The notes below the pieces were generated by a model that ran no database searches, had not been told where the DNA came from, and saw only the letters and a list, made by a program, of their open reading frames with translations. This document shows, one piece after another, positions 10,232-21,123 of a stretch of 64,000 nucleotides of DNA. Location of the stretch: the NCBI RefSeq assembly GCF_007671655.1, contig NZ_VCGX01000003.1, positions 186,001-250,000 of the forward strand, in the 5' to 3' direction. The translations under genes and the position numbers were made by a program. Numbering within the stretch: the stretch's first letter is position 1; each line of letters begins with the position of its first letter. This DNA is from Marinobacter piscis. GTDB taxonomy: Bacteria > Pseudomonadota > Gammaproteobacteria > Pseudomonadales > Oleiphilaceae.

Positions 10232-12472
10232 ATGGTAAAAGTTCGCGAAGACTACGCAATGTCCGGCGATGGCCAGGTTGATATCGAGGGATGGGTGCAG
10301 CATATCGCTTCCCAGACCCATCTGGATGACGTGGAGCAATTTCGGCAGGCGTGTGAAAAGGCCGCTGAAATTGATCTGCAGGCGTTCCGGGAGGACAGGG
10401 TCTGGGCGCCGGGCGCCAGCAGTTTCCGGACCGGTCTTGAAATGGCTCAGGTTCTGGCTGAACTGCGTCTGGATCAGGCCAGTCTTGTGGCGGCTATTCT
10501 TTACCGCGCCGTTCGGGAGGAGCGGGTCAGGCTGGAGGTTATCCGTAAAGAGTTTGGTGAAGAGATCGCCGGGCTGATCAACGGTGTCCAGCAAATGGCG
10601 GCGATTTCCTCGATACACCATCCGCTCAAGGGCAATGTGCTGGGGCAGAGTGAGGGCCAGCTGGATAATGTTCGCAAGATGCTGGTTACGATGGTGGATG
10701 ATGTGCGGGTTCCACTCATCAAACTTGCAGAACGCACCTGTGCCATCCGGGCCGTCAAAGATGCACCGGAAGAAAAACGCATGCGGGTTGCCCGGGAAGT
10801 CTTTGATATTTATGCGCCACTGGCCCACCGCCTGGGGATAGGTCATATTAAATGGGAGCTGGAGGATCTTTCATTCCGCTACCTGCATGAAACTGCGTAT
10901 AAAAAGATTGCCAGCCTCCTGGATGAAAGGCGCCTTGATCGCGAAGGCTATATCCGGCGCGTGATTGCAACCTTGCAGGCAAAACTGCAGGCATCCGGCA
11001 TTGAAGCTTCCTTGTCTGGCCGTGCCAAGCATATCTACAGCATCTGGCGGAAAATGCGCCTGAAGGGAATAGACTTTTCCCAGGTTTACGATATTCGGGC
11101 GGTGCGCATCCTGGTGCCGGAAGTGCGGGATTGCTATGCGGCTCTGGGGATTGTGCATACGCTTTGGCGGCATATCCCCAATGAGTTCGATGACTATGTT
11201 GCCAATCCCAAAGAAAACGGCTACCAATCGTTGCATACCGCCGTTATCGGGCCTGATGGCAAGGTGATGGAGGTGCAGATCCGCACCCATGCGATGCATG
11301 AAGATGCCGAGCTGGGTGTCTGTGCTCACTGGCTCTACAAAGGTACAGACAAAGCTGGCAAGTCTTCCGGCTACGACGCCAAAATCAACTGGCTCCGGCA
11401 GGTGATGGAGTGGCAGGAAGAGTTGGGTGATCTGTCAGGGTTAGCGGATCACCTCAAGTCTGATGTTGTGTCGGACCGGATTTATGTGTTTACGCCCGAC
11501 GGGCATGTTGTCGATCTGCCACAGGGTGCGACCCCTATCGACTTCGCCTACCGGGTACACACCGAGATTGGCCATGCCTGTCGGGGTGCCCGGGTGGACA
11601 GTCGCATCGTACCTTTGACGTATCCGCTTAAAACCGGGGAGCAGGTCTCCATTCTTACGACCAAAACCAACCCTGCACCCAGTCGCGACTGGCTGAACCC
11701 CAGTCTTGGCTATCTGAAAACGTCCAGGGCCAGGGCGAAGGTGACGCACTGGTTCAAGCAACAGAACCGTGAGCGTAATATCATAGACGGTCGCGCCATC
11801 CTTGATGATGAGTTCGGGCGCCTGTCTTTGCATGATGTCGACCTGAATGAACTGGCGGCCAAGGTGAATTACCACAGTGCCGACGACCTGTTTGCGGCCG
11901 TGGGTGCCGGCGACCTGCGCCCGACTCAGGTCGCCAATACGGCACAGCAACTGCTGGAGCCCGAGACTGAACAGCTGGATCTGAAACTGGTCACCCAGAA
12001 GCGCAAGGCCTACGACACAGAGTCGGACATTCATATTCAGGGTGTGGGAAAACTGAAAACCCAGGTGGCAAAATGCTGTAAGCCTTTGCCCGGGGATGCC
12101 ATAGGTGGCTATATAACCGTTGGTCGGGGGGTAACCATTCACCGGCAGGACTGCCTTACGTTTCTGAACCTTCAGGATGTGGAACCACACCGGATTATTG
12201 AGGTGAGCTGGGGTGGACAGCAGGAATCTGTTTATCCGGTGGATATCGAAATTGAAGCCTACGACAGGTCTGACCTGTTGCGGGATATCACGCAGGTGCT
12301 GTCGGTTTCGAAAAGTGACGTTATATCGCTTCATACCGCCACGAACCGGGATGACAATACCGCCACCATGACCGTTTCTGTGGAGATATCCAGTCTGGAA
12401 CAGCTGGCACGGTTGCTGGCCCAGATTCGCAACCTGCCCAACATTATTGACGTCAGGCGTAAACGTTCATGA
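10232..12472 (+). CDS. relA: GTP pyrophosphokinase RelA, (p)ppGpp synthetase I
   Basis: Ribosome-associated stringent-response synthetase, 746 residues (E. coli 744). Domains: a degenerate hydrolase domain (about 45-190) in which the HD metal motif is replaced (ILYRAVREE), as expected of monofunctional RelA; the synthetase domain (about 240-370) with HIYSIWRKMRLKG and YDIRAVRILV; a TGS domain (about 405-465) with VFTPDGHVVDLPQGATPIDFA; a zinc-finger-like region with CCKPLPGD near 615; and a C-terminal ACT/RRM domain. It transfers pyrophosphate from ATP to GDP/GTP on starved ribosomes. It overlaps mazG by 4 bases (ATGA). In E. coli relA is likewise followed by mazG, after mazEF, but no mazEF toxin-antitoxin pair is present here. 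Confidence 0.98.
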   Translation: MVKVREDYAMSGDGQVDIEGWVQHIASQTHLDDVEQFRQACEKAAEIDLQAFREDRVWAPGASSFRTGLEMAQVLAELRLDQASLVAAILYRAVREERVRLEVIRKEFGEEIAGLINGVQQMAAISSIHHPLKGNVLGQSEGQLDNVRKMLVTMVDDVRVPLIKLAERTCAIRAVKDAPEEKRMRVAREVFDIYAPLAHRLGIGHIKWELEDLSFRYLHETAYKKIASLLDERRLDREGYIRRVIATLQAKLQASGIEASLSGRAKHIYSIWRKMRLKGIDFSQVYDIRAVRILVPEVRDCYAALGIVHTLWRHIPNEFDDYVANPKENGYQSLHTAVIGPDGKVMEVQIRTHAMHEDAELGVCAHWLYKGTDKAGKSSGYDAKINWLRQVMEWQEELGDLSGLADHLKSDVVSDRIYVFTPDGHVVDLPQGATPIDFAYRVHTEIGHACRGARVDSRIVPLTYPLKTGEQVSILTTKTNPAPSRDWLNPSLGYLKTSRARAKVTHWFKQQNRERNIIDGRAILDDEFGRLSLHDVDLNELAAKVNYHSADDLFAAVGAGDLRPTQVANTAQQLLEPETEQLDLKLVTQKRKAYDTESDIHIQGVGKLKTQVAKCCKPLPGDAIGGYITVGRGVTIHRQDCLTFLNLQDVEPHRIIEVSWGGQQESVYPVDIEIEAYDRSDLLRDITQVLSVSKSDVISLHTATNRDDNTATMTVSVEISSLEQLARLLAQIRNLPNIIDVRRKRS

Positions 12473-13314
12473 GTTACACCATTGAAGATCTGAAAGAGCT
12501 GATGGCCCGGTTGCGGGACCCGGAAACCGGCTGTCCCTGGGATACCCGGCAGACATTCAGAAGTATCGTACCGCACACACTGGAAGAAGCTCATGAAGTC
12601 GCCGATGCCATTGAACGGGAAGACTACAGCAACCTCAGGGATGAACTGGGCGACCTGTTGTTTCAGGTTATCTTTTACTCCCGGATAGGGGCAGAAAAAG
12701 ATCTTTTCAGCTTTGATGCCGTGGTGGATAACCTGGTACGCAAACTTGTGCGCCGGCATCCCCATGTGTTTCCCGAGGGAACTCTGGAAAGCCGCATAGA
12801 CCCGGACAACCGACCCGATGAAGCCTGGATCAGGGAGAGCTGGGAGCGGATCAAAGCAGAGGAGCGGGCCCGGGAACCTGTGGTAAATGCGGGGCCGCAA
12901 GGCCGGCTGGACGGAATTGCCCGTACTCTGCCGGCAATGATGCGCGCCGAAAAGCTGCAGAAACGGGCCTCCAGGCACGGCTTTGACTGGCCCGACATTG
13001 AGCCGGTATTCGACAAGCTTCATGAAGAAATAGATGAGCTGAAAGAGGCCTGGCAGGCCGCCCGGACCGGGCAGGGGGATGAGGATGCCGTTGAAGAGGA
13101 GCTGGGTGACCTGCTGTTTGTCTGTGTGAACCTGGCGCGCTTCATGAAAGTAAACCCGGAGCAGGCCGTGGGGCGCACCAACCATAAGTTCGAAGCCAGG
13201 TTCCGGGCCATTGAACAGGCTCTGGAACGCCAGGGCCGTTCCTTTGATGACGAAACGCTCGAGACCCTTGATGGAATCTGGCAGTCGGTCAAGGGCGTGG
13301 AAAAGAAAAGCTGA
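12469..13314 (+). CDS. mazG: Nucleoside triphosphate pyrophosphohydrolase MazG
   Basis: MazG of 281 residues hydrolyses NTPs and dNTPs to NMP and pyrophosphate and in E. coli counteracts ppGpp accumulation. Two tandem MazG folds are visible: the first with CPWDTRQTFRSIVPHTLEEA and the acidic LRDELGDLLFQVIFYSR, the second with VEEELGDLLFVCVNLARF near residue 210. The start ATG overlaps the relA stop. Translational coupling to relA fits a role in alarmone homeostasis. Confidence 0.97.
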   Translation: MSYTIEDLKELMARLRDPETGCPWDTRQTFRSIVPHTLEEAHEVADAIEREDYSNLRDELGDLLFQVIFYSRIGAEKDLFSFDAVVDNLVRKLVRRHPHVFPEGTLESRIDPDNRPDEAWIRESWERIKAEERAREPVVNAGPQGRLDGIARTLPAMMRAEKLQKRASRHGFDWPDIEPVFDKLHEEIDELKEAWQAARTGQGDEDAVEEELGDLLFVCVNLARFMKVNPEQAVGRTNHKFEARFRAIEQALERQGRSFDDETLETLDGIWQSVKGVEKKS

Positions 13315-13400
13315 CCATCTCCAGGTGCCGATAGACTTTCCCGGTACTTCCTTAGTATTGTGACTTTACTGTGTTTCCTGCAATCCACAAGGATGCCAAT

Positions 13401-16046
13401 GTGACCGAGTTACACCCTGATCTCCGTGAGAATGTCCGTATGCTGGGCGAGCTGCTGGGGCAAAGCATTCAGCGCCACCCCGGCCAGGAATGCTTTGAAC
13501 TTATTGAAGAAGTCCGGGCAGCTGCCAAGTCTGATCGTCGTAAGGAAAGTGGCTCCGGGCAGCGACTGATCAGTCTCCTTGGCAAACTTCGCGATGATGA
13601 ACTGTTGCCGGTTACCCGGGCTTTTAACCAGTTTCTCAACCTTGCAAATCTGGCGGAGCAATATCACGGGATTCGCCGCAGGCGTGATCATCATTCGGAT
13701 CTTAAGGTGGAGCCTCTATCCGAGGTGTTTGAACGTCTGAAAGCCAATGGCACCAGTGCCGATGCCTTGCATCAGTGCGTCGCCGGAATGCGGCTGGAGT
13801 TTGTGCTGACCGCCCACCCGACGGAGGTGGCCCGGCGTACACTGATCATGAAGTACGATGAGATGTCGGATTGTCTGTCCAGCCTGGATCACGACGACCT
13901 GCTGCCATCCGAGCGGGAAGAAATTATTGGGCGCCTTTCCCGATTAGTGGCTGAGGCCTGGCACACGGATGAGATTCGCCATGAGCGCCCGACTGCGGTT
14001 GATGAGGCCAAGTGGGGCTTTGCCGTTATTGAGAACAGCCTCTGGGAAGCGCTGCCCCGGTTTCTTGGAGAGCTTGACGCATCACTCCAGGAGGCAACAG
14101 GGCGAGGACTCCCGTTACAGGCGTCGCCCATCCGCATCGCTTCCTGGATGGGAGGGGACCGTGACGGTAACCCGAACGTGACCCATGAGGTCACCCGAAA
14201 GGTATTCCTGCTCGGGCGCTGGATGGCAGCAGACCTGTTTCTCCGGGATATCAAATCACTGCGTGCGGAACTGTCCATGTGGCAGGCGAGCGATGAGCTG
14301 CGGCAACTGGCTGGCGACTCCCGGGAACCGTACCGGCAGGTGTTGGCAAATCTGCGGGATCGCCTCATCAAAACCCGGGACTGGGCTGAAGCCAGCATCA
14401 ATAACGAACCGGCCGATGCTAATGGAATCCTGTTTGAGAATGAGGATCTGATTGCGCCCCTGGAACTGTGTTATCGCTCTCTGACTGAGTGTGGGCTTGA
14501 GCATATTGCCGAAGGTGCGTTACTGGATACGATTCGCCGCGCCCACACGTTTGGGCTGCCGCTCATTCGTCTGGACATTCGCCAGGAAGCAACCCGTCAC
14601 GCAGAGGCTGTGGCTGAAATGGTGGAATTCCTGGGGTTGGGGGACTACCTTTCCTGGTCTGAAAAAGAGCGCCAGACATTTCTGTTAAGCGAGCTTCAGG
14701 GGCGCCGGCCGCTGGTCCCCAGAAACTGGGAGCCGTCAGCGCCTGTGCGCGAGGTGTTGGACACCTGTGAAGTCGTGGCCCGGCAGACGCCTGAAGCTCT
14801 GGGGTCCTATGTTATTTCGATGGCCAGCCAGCCGTCGGATGTATTAAGTGTGATTCTGCTTTTGCGCGAGTCGGGCATGACGTTTCCAATGCGGGTTGTC
14901 CCCTTGTTCGAGACGCTGGACGACCTGCGTGGTGCCCCTGACAGTATGGCCGCGCTGTTTGAGGTGGACTGGTATCGGGAATACTGCCACGGACAGCAAG
15001 AAGTCATGATTGGTTATTCGGACTCATCCAAGGATGCCGGCCAGCTGATGGCCGCCTGGGCCCAGTACCAGGCACAGGAAAAACTGACTCAGGTAGCAAC
15101 ACAATACGGCATTCACCTGACACTGTTTCATGGACGCGGCGGCACCGTGGGGCGTGGTGGTGGCCCGGCCAACAGCGCGATTCTTTCCCAGCCTCCGGGA
15201 TCCGTAAACGGAAGCTTTCGCATTACGGAACAGGGTGAAATGATCCGCTTCAAGTTTGGCTTGCCCAGGCTTGCTGTGCAAAGTCTCACCCTCTATACCT
15301 CTGCCGTGATCGAAGCCACCCTTGCGCCGCCACCCGAGCCTGAGGACAACTGGCGGGAGACGATGGACTGGCTCACCGAGCGGTCGCTTAAAGCCTACCG
15401 GGAAGTGGTACGGGAGAACCCGGACTTTGTGCCCTATTTTCGTCAGGTAACTCCGGAGCAGGCACTTGGCAAACTGGCGCTGGGAAGCAGACCGGCACGG
15501 CGCAAAGCCACCGGAGGTGTGGAAAGCCTGCGGGCCATTCCCTGGATCTTTGCCTGGACACAGATGCGCTTGATGCTGCCCAGTTGGCTGGGCAGTGATG
15601 TGGCGCTGGAAGATGCAGCCAGAGAAGGGCGGTTACCGGTGTTGCGCGAAATGATGCAGGGCTGGCCATTTTTCAAGACTTATGTGGATATGCTCGAGAT
15701 GGTGCTTGCCAAGGCAGATCTGCGCATCGCCGGTTACTATGAACAGACTCTGCTGGACGATGATCAGCTCAGAAGTCTGGGGGACAGTCTTGGCAAACGG
15801 CTAGAGGCCTGTGTTCAGCGTCTTCTGGAGCTCAAAGAGCAGAGTGAGTTGCTGGAGCATGAGCCGGTCTTTGCGCACTCCATGCGTGTACGTAATCCTT
15901 ATACAGACCCGCTGCACTACCTGCAGGCAGAGTTGCTGAAGCGTGACCGGGAAAATGACAACCAGGGCGAAGTACCGGATCTGGTTGAGCAGGCTCTCAA
16001 GGTGACCATGGCAGGGATTTCTGCCGGTATGCGTAACACCGGTTAA
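13401..16046 (+). CDS. ppc: Phosphoenolpyruvate carboxylase
   Basis: Anaplerotic enzyme that carboxylates PEP to oxaloacetate, 881 residues (E. coli 883). The catalytic His is in FVLTAHPTEVARRT, the Lys in GYSDSSKDAGQLMAAW and the flexible glycine loop is HGRGGTVGRGGGP. The C-terminus ends in the allosteric-site segment GISAGMRNTG. The GTG at 13401 is preferred to the longer frame from 13371 because AAGGA lies 7 bases upstream and the resulting N-terminus (TELHPDLRENVRMLG) is where the family usually begins. It stands alone between mazG and adk. Confidence 0.97.
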   Translation: MTELHPDLRENVRMLGELLGQSIQRHPGQECFELIEEVRAAAKSDRRKESGSGQRLISLLGKLRDDELLPVTRAFNQFLNLANLAEQYHGIRRRRDHHSDLKVEPLSEVFERLKANGTSADALHQCVAGMRLEFVLTAHPTEVARRTLIMKYDEMSDCLSSLDHDDLLPSEREEIIGRLSRLVAEAWHTDEIRHERPTAVDEAKWGFAVIENSLWEALPRFLGELDASLQEATGRGLPLQASPIRIASWMGGDRDGNPNVTHEVTRKVFLLGRWMAADLFLRDIKSLRAELSMWQASDELRQLAGDSREPYRQVLANLRDRLIKTRDWAEASINNEPADANGILFENEDLIAPLELCYRSLTECGLEHIAEGALLDTIRRAHTFGLPLIRLDIRQEATRHAEAVAEMVEFLGLGDYLSWSEKERQTFLLSELQGRRPLVPRNWEPSAPVREVLDTCEVVARQTPEALGSYVISMASQPSDVLSVILLLRESGMTFPMRVVPLFETLDDLRGAPDSMAALFEVDWYREYCHGQQEVMIGYSDSSKDAGQLMAAWAQYQAQEKLTQVATQYGIHLTLFHGRGGTVGRGGGPANSAILSQPPGSVNGSFRITEQGEMIRFKFGLPRLAVQSLTLYTSAVIEATLAPPPEPEDNWRETMDWLTERSLKAYREVVRENPDFVPYFRQVTPEQALGKLALGSRPARRKATGGVESLRAIPWIFAWTQMRLMLPSWLGSDVALEDAAREGRLPVLREMMQGWPFFKTYVDMLEMVLAKADLRIAGYYEQTLLDDDQLRSLGDSLGKRLEACVQRLLELKEQSELLEHEPVFAHSMRVRNPYTDPLHYLQAELLKRDRENDNQGEVPDLVEQALKVTMAGISAGMRNTG

Positions 16047-16053
16047 CGCATAG

Positions 16054-16890
<837 letters not shown>

Positions 16891-16923
16891 CCCACTGATG
16901 TTCAAGCGAGGCCCTTCACACCT

Positions 16924-17622
16924 GTGAAAATTCTGGCACTGGATACCTCCTCAGAGGGCTGCTCTGCAGCCCTTTTTGTTGATGGTGACGTTATCGAGGA
17001 GTTCGAGCATGCACCCAGGGGGCATACCCGGCTTTTAATGCCCATGGTTCGGGAACTGCTGGCGGAGCAGGGGCTGAAACCTCAGGATCTGGATGCACTG
17101 GCGTTCGCCCGTGGTCCGGGATCATTTACTGGCGTTCGTATTGCCACCGGGGTAATTCAGGGGCTGGCCTGGGGGCTGGATTTGCCGGTTGTGCCTGTTT
17201 CGTCTCTGGAAACTGTCGCCTTTGGGGCAATTGAAAGGCTGCAGCCAGGCGACAGTGAGGGTATTGCTGTGGCTTTTGATGCCCGTATGAGTGAGCTTTA
17301 CTGGGGCTGCTTCCGCAACCGGTCGGGGCTTCCGGAACGGCTGGGGGAAGAGCAGGTCTGCCCGCCTTCCCGGGTAGTTCTGGAGCCTGGTGTTACGTGC
17401 TGGAGTGGTGTCGGCTCTGGATGGGCTTTCCGTGAACAGATGCCACCGGAGGTTCTGGCCCGGGTGGGTGCGATCGATGAAAGCCTCATTCCCCGTGCAG
17501 GCTGGGTGGCCTATCTGGCCGCTGAAAAATTCCGCAAGGGCCAGACTGTACCTGCAGAACAGGCACAGCCGGTGTACATTCGCGATGAAGTTACCTGGAA
17601 AAAGCTGCCGGGGCGGGACTGA
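16924..17622 (+). CDS. tsaB: tRNA threonylcarbamoyladenosine biosynthesis protein TsaB
   Basis: TsaB (YeaZ), 232 residues, is the non-catalytic partner of TsaD in the t6A37 tRNA-modifying complex. It has the ASKHA-fold N-terminus ILALDTSSEGCSAAL and the family segment FARGPGSFTGVRIATGVIQGLA at about residues 60-81 (given here only by its key GPGSFTG motif). The start is GTG at 16924, giving MKILALDTSS. It is followed 11 bases later by rsmJ. Confidence 0.95.
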   Translation: MKILALDTSSEGCSAALFVDGDVIEEFEHAPRGHTRLLMPMVRELLAEQGLKPQDLDALAFARGPGSFTGVRIATGVIQGLAWGLDLPVVPVSSLETVAFGAIERLQPGDSEGIAVAFDARMSELYWGCFRNRSGLPERLGEEQVCPPSRVVLEPGVTCWSGVGSGWAFREQMPPEVLARVGAIDESLIPRAGWVAYLAAEKFRKGQTVPAEQAQPVYIRDEVTWKKLPGRD

Positions 17623-17633
17623 GGTTATAGCTG

Positions 17634-18482
17634 ATGGCACGCTCAAATGCTTCTGGTGCAACTATCCCGGGTGCGCATGTAACTCTGGCGGTTGCCAGAA
17701 GTCCGCTTGGTGATGAATACCAGGGGCGGTCTCTCAGTGCGCAGCTTTCACTGCCTTATCTGGGTACGGTACGCCCCAAAGACGTGCGTAATGCCGATGT
17801 CCTGCTGTTTCTGGATGATCAGGGTCTGTGTTTACAGATTACAGGGAAGGGCGCTCCAGGCCCGGTAAGGGCCGAGTTTGTATCCGGAAAAATGGGGTAC
17901 CGTCGTGAACATGGTGGTGGCTCGGGTGAGCTTGTTGCCCGGGCGGTTGGCCTGCACAAAACCCGGGCACGCCTGCATGTTGTGGATGCAACCGCAGGCC
18001 TGGGCCAGGATGCGTTTGTACTTGCCAGTCTGGGCTGCCGGGTCAGTTTGTTTGAGCGTAACCCGGTGATTCACGCGCTGCTGGCTGACGGACTATCCCG
18101 TGCTGCGCTGAATGATGAGTGTGCGCCGATTATCGAGCGTATGACGTTGCGGGCTGAAAGCAGTATTGACTGGTTATCAGCCTCTGTTGGCACTCCGGAC
18201 TCACCCCATGTTGCGGATATCATTTACCTGGATCCCATGTTTCCGCAGTTGGGTAAGTCGGCCATGGTAAAGAAAGAAATGCAGGTGTTTCGTAGTGTTG
18301 TGGGAGACGATGTCGATGCGGCAACACTACTGGATGCGGCATTGGCTGTTGCCAGGTATCGCGTGGTGGTGAAGCGTCCGCGCAAAGCACCAGCCATTCC
18401 CGGGCCTGAGCCTTCTGTCCGGGTGGAGGGCAAAAGCAGCCGCTACGATATTTATCCGGTTCGGGCCTTGCCACCGCGCTAA
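17634..18482 (+). CDS. rsmJ: 16S rRNA (guanine-1516-N2)-methyltransferase RsmJ
   Basis: RsmJ (YhiQ family), 282 residues, SAM-dependent methylation of G1516 in 16S rRNA. The SAM-binding motif [17 protein letters not shown], the acidic [15 protein letters not shown] loop and the motif IIYLDPMFP are characteristic, as is the segment [20 protein letters not shown]. It is convergent with plsB (33 bases apart); no clear terminator hairpin is seen in that gap. The N-terminus is longer than the core domain by about 20 residues. Confidence 0.93.
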   Translation: MARSNASGATIPGAHVTLAVARSPLGDEYQGRSLSAQLSLPYLGTVRPKDVRNADVLLFLDDQGLCLQITGKGAPGPVRAEFVSGKMGYRREHGGGSGELVARAVGLHKTRARLHVVDATAGLGQDAFVLASLGCRVSLFERNPVIHALLADGLSRAALNDECAPIIERMTLRAESSIDWLSASVGTPDSPHVADIIYLDPMFPQLGKSAMVKKEMQVFRSVVGDDVDAATLLDAALAVARYRVVVKRPRKAPAIPGPEPSVRVEGKSSRYDIYPVRALPPR

Positions 18483-18515
18483 GGCCACACGATTACCCAC
18501 CAGACAGCTGCAGAT

Positions 18516-20984
18516 TCAGGCCCCCAGCATGGTGACTTGCTGAATGGCCTGGCGTTTTTCCACGCTCAGCACCAGCCGGGCATCATCGGCGACTTCATCC
18601 AGCCCTTCGCCGTAGCAGAGAAGTCCGTTGTCATCGGTGGTAATAACACCGTTCGTCTGCATGTTGGCAATGAAATTCCGGAACAGGGTTTTATCAAAAA
18701 ACTCCGGCGCATTCAGGCCGAACAAAATGGACATACGTTCTGCCAGCAATGTGCTCTGCTCTTCAAGTTCCTCAGCGGTGATTCTGCCCGAGCCATATTT
18801 GCGCAGTATTCCCAGGGTAATGTGGTAGCGTTCAACAGTCTGGATAATAAACCGGGATAGCATTCGCAGCCGCAGCATGGCATCCGTGCCCTCTTCGGGG
18901 CGGGCAACCCGGCCATTGCCCATGGATACCAGCAAACCTTTATTTACCAGGACATCGATCCACTGATTGATGGCATCTTTTGCTTCGCCAGGCTGATATT
19001 TCAGGAACAGTTCTGAACGGATATATGGGTAGGCGACACCCGCCAGGAATACGATCCGTTCACGGGCCAGGGAGCTTTTGTTTTCAAACAGACTGGCGAC
19101 CAGTGCCGGCAACGCAAACAGGTGTTGAATGTTATTCCGGTAGTAGGTCATCAAAGTGGCATTGCTGCCTTCCAGGCCAATAATATCTCCCAGCTTTTGG
19201 GGCTGCCTCGAAACAAGCCCCATAGACTCGCAGTAGGTCACCCAGTCTTTTCCACTGCCCTCGGGCAGTGTCATGGTGTCAGCGTAGGGAAATGCTTTCA
19301 GTAAATCAGCATACTGATCTGCCAGGCGGACCAGCTGATTTTCGTCCATGGCAAGCCTTTCGGTGCCGAGTAAAACCGTGGAGATCATACCGATCGGATT
19401 CACAGCCACAGAGGCATTGATGTTGGACGCAACCCGCAAAGACAATTCGGAGACGGCCCTGCTGAGCCAGGCAGGGCGGTATTCGGCGTCGTAAGCTTCA
19501 TCCCGCCAGCTGTCCTGTACCTCATCCAGTACATCAGACAGGTGAATAGCTTCGCCAAAATTAACCGCGACCTTGCCGAAGGAGCTGCTGAGGCTACGGG
19601 CTGATTTTGCCAGGCCAAACACGCTTTCTTTCTGTTTTTTCTTGCCGCGAAGCTCACCAAGATAAGAGCGCTCCTCCATAACTTTCTCATACCCGATGTA
19701 AACCGGTACAAAAACAATGGGCTTTCGATGATCGCGCAAGAAGCTGCGTACCGTCATAGAGAGCATGCCCGGGCGTGGCTGAAGCATCCGCCCGGTGCGG
19801 CTGCGGCCACCCTCCACAAAATACTCCATTGAGTAGCCGCGGGTGAACATAACGTGCATATATTCGTTAAATACCGTGGCATACAAAGGGTTATCCCGGA
19901 AGCTGCGGCGCATAAAAAAAGCACCGCCCCGGCGCAGAATGGGCCCCACCAGTGGCATGTTCAGGTTAATGCCCGCAGCAATGTGAGGAGGCATCAGGCC
20001 GTTTTTGTAGAGCACATAGGAGAGCAGCAGATAATCCATATGAGAGCGGTGGCAGGGGACATAGACCACGGCATTGTCCTGTGCCGACTCTTTGACAACG
20101 TTGATGTTGTTGACAGCAATGCCTTTATAGAGGCGGTTCCACAACCAGGCCAGCACAACCTCAAGAAAACGGATGGTCACAATGGACATGCTGGCGGCAA
20201 TCTCGTCGGCATAACGATAAGCACGGGCGCGTACTTTTTCCGGTGGCGCGTCTTCTTTGGCTGAGGTTTCCCGAATGGCTTCTTTTACGGCCTGTGTCCG
20301 CAGAAGCCCTTCCACCAGTGTTCTGCGATGAGAGAGGTCGGGCCCGAGAACGGCTTGTCGTACCTTGCGAAAATGGGTACGCAGGATGCGGGCAAGTTTA
20401 CGGTTTGCGCGTTCTTCGCTGTGGCGGTACTCATCGATAACCTGCTTCAGGGACAGCGGAGTATTGAACTGCACGTAGGTGTTGCGGCCATGGACCAGAA
20501 TGATCAGCAGCTTTTGCAAGCGGCCGGCAACGGACCAGGTATCTGAGAGCAGCAGCTTTACCAGAGACTTTTCTTTATCCGGCGACCGCCCCCAAAAAAG
20601 CGATACCGGAACAATCTGAACATCTTTCTCCGGATGCTCCAGGCCGTAACGTACCAGCATCCGGTATTCCGGCGTAGGGCGGGGTGTCTGGCGTTTACGC
20701 AGAGACTTACCTACACGGCGATAGAGGAAAAAGAACGAATGCGACGGGCCATTTTTGACCGGAAGAGAGGTGCTGGCGCCAGGTAACTGTGCCCGTATGA
20801 CTTCCTGTTCAAGTACCAGGCGGTTTGAGAGCGAGCTGTACTGCAGTACGTAACACACAGGCGTGTCCGGGGAGAGCCCCAGTGCATCAACACTGTTACC
20901 GCTGACATCTGTCCGAACCCACAAAAACAGTATTTTCCGGAAAAGTGTCAGAATCAGGCTACGAATACCCTGGTAAAGTCGCAT
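18516..20984 (-). CDS. plsB: Glycerol-3-phosphate 1-O-acyltransferase PlsB
   Basis: Membrane-bound enzyme of 822 residues that acylates glycerol-3-phosphate from acyl-CoA or acyl-ACP, the first step of phospholipid synthesis. The catalytic HX4D motif is HRSHMD at about residue 309; downstream blocks GGAFFMRRSF and FVEGGRSRTGRML bind the substrate. Length and order match E. coli PlsB (807). It is monocistronic on the minus strand and divergent from nudC across a 139-base gap. It belongs to the lipid theme of the region to its right but is an ordinary housekeeping gene. Confidence 0.97.
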   Translation of the reverse strand: MRLYQGIRSLILTLFRKILFLWVRTDVSGNSVDALGLSPDTPVCYVLQYSSLSNRLVLEQEVIRAQLPGASTSLPVKNGPSHSFFFLYRRVGKSLRKRQTPRPTPEYRMLVRYGLEHPEKDVQIVPVSLFWGRSPDKEKSLVKLLLSDTWSVAGRLQKLLIILVHGRNTYVQFNTPLSLKQVIDEYRHSEERANRKLARILRTHFRKVRQAVLGPDLSHRRTLVEGLLRTQAVKEAIRETSAKEDAPPEKVRARAYRYADEIAASMSIVTIRFLEVVLAWLWNRLYKGIAVNNINVVKESAQDNAVVYVPCHRSHMDYLLLSYVLYKNGLMPPHIAAGINLNMPLVGPILRRGGAFFMRRSFRDNPLYATVFNEYMHVMFTRGYSMEYFVEGGRSRTGRMLQPRPGMLSMTVRSFLRDHRKPIVFVPVYIGYEKVMEERSYLGELRGKKKQKESVFGLAKSARSLSSSFGKVAVNFGEAIHLSDVLDEVQDSWRDEAYDAEYRPAWLSRAVSELSLRVASNINASVAVNPIGMISTVLLGTERLAMDENQLVRLADQYADLLKAFPYADTMTLPEGSGKDWVTYCESMGLVSRQPQKLGDIIGLEGSNATLMTYYRNNIQHLFALPALVASLFENKSSLARERIVFLAGVAYPYIRSELFLKYQPGEAKDAINQWIDVLVNKGLLVSMGNGRVARPEEGTDAMLRLRMLSRFIIQTVERYHITLGILRKYGSGRITAEELEEQSTLLAERMSILFGLNAPEFFDKTLFRNFIANMQTNGVITTDDNGLLCYGEGLDEVADDARLVLSVEKRQAIQQVTMLGA

Positions 20985-21123
20985 AAAATGTCGCCCTGGT
21001 AGATAACAGCTGCCAAGTTTACTTGGTTGAGCAGGAGCCGGAAAGTCCGGGCGGCATTCTTGAGGAGCCTGGCTCTGTGGTACATTTGACTGTGTTTAAC
21101 TTATCACTGAGGTGTATCAGCAC

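Noticed and set aside
11441..13185. Two long minus-strand open frames opposite relA and mazG
   Set aside because: Antisense shadows caused by codon bias; both plus-strand genes are fully supported by motifs.
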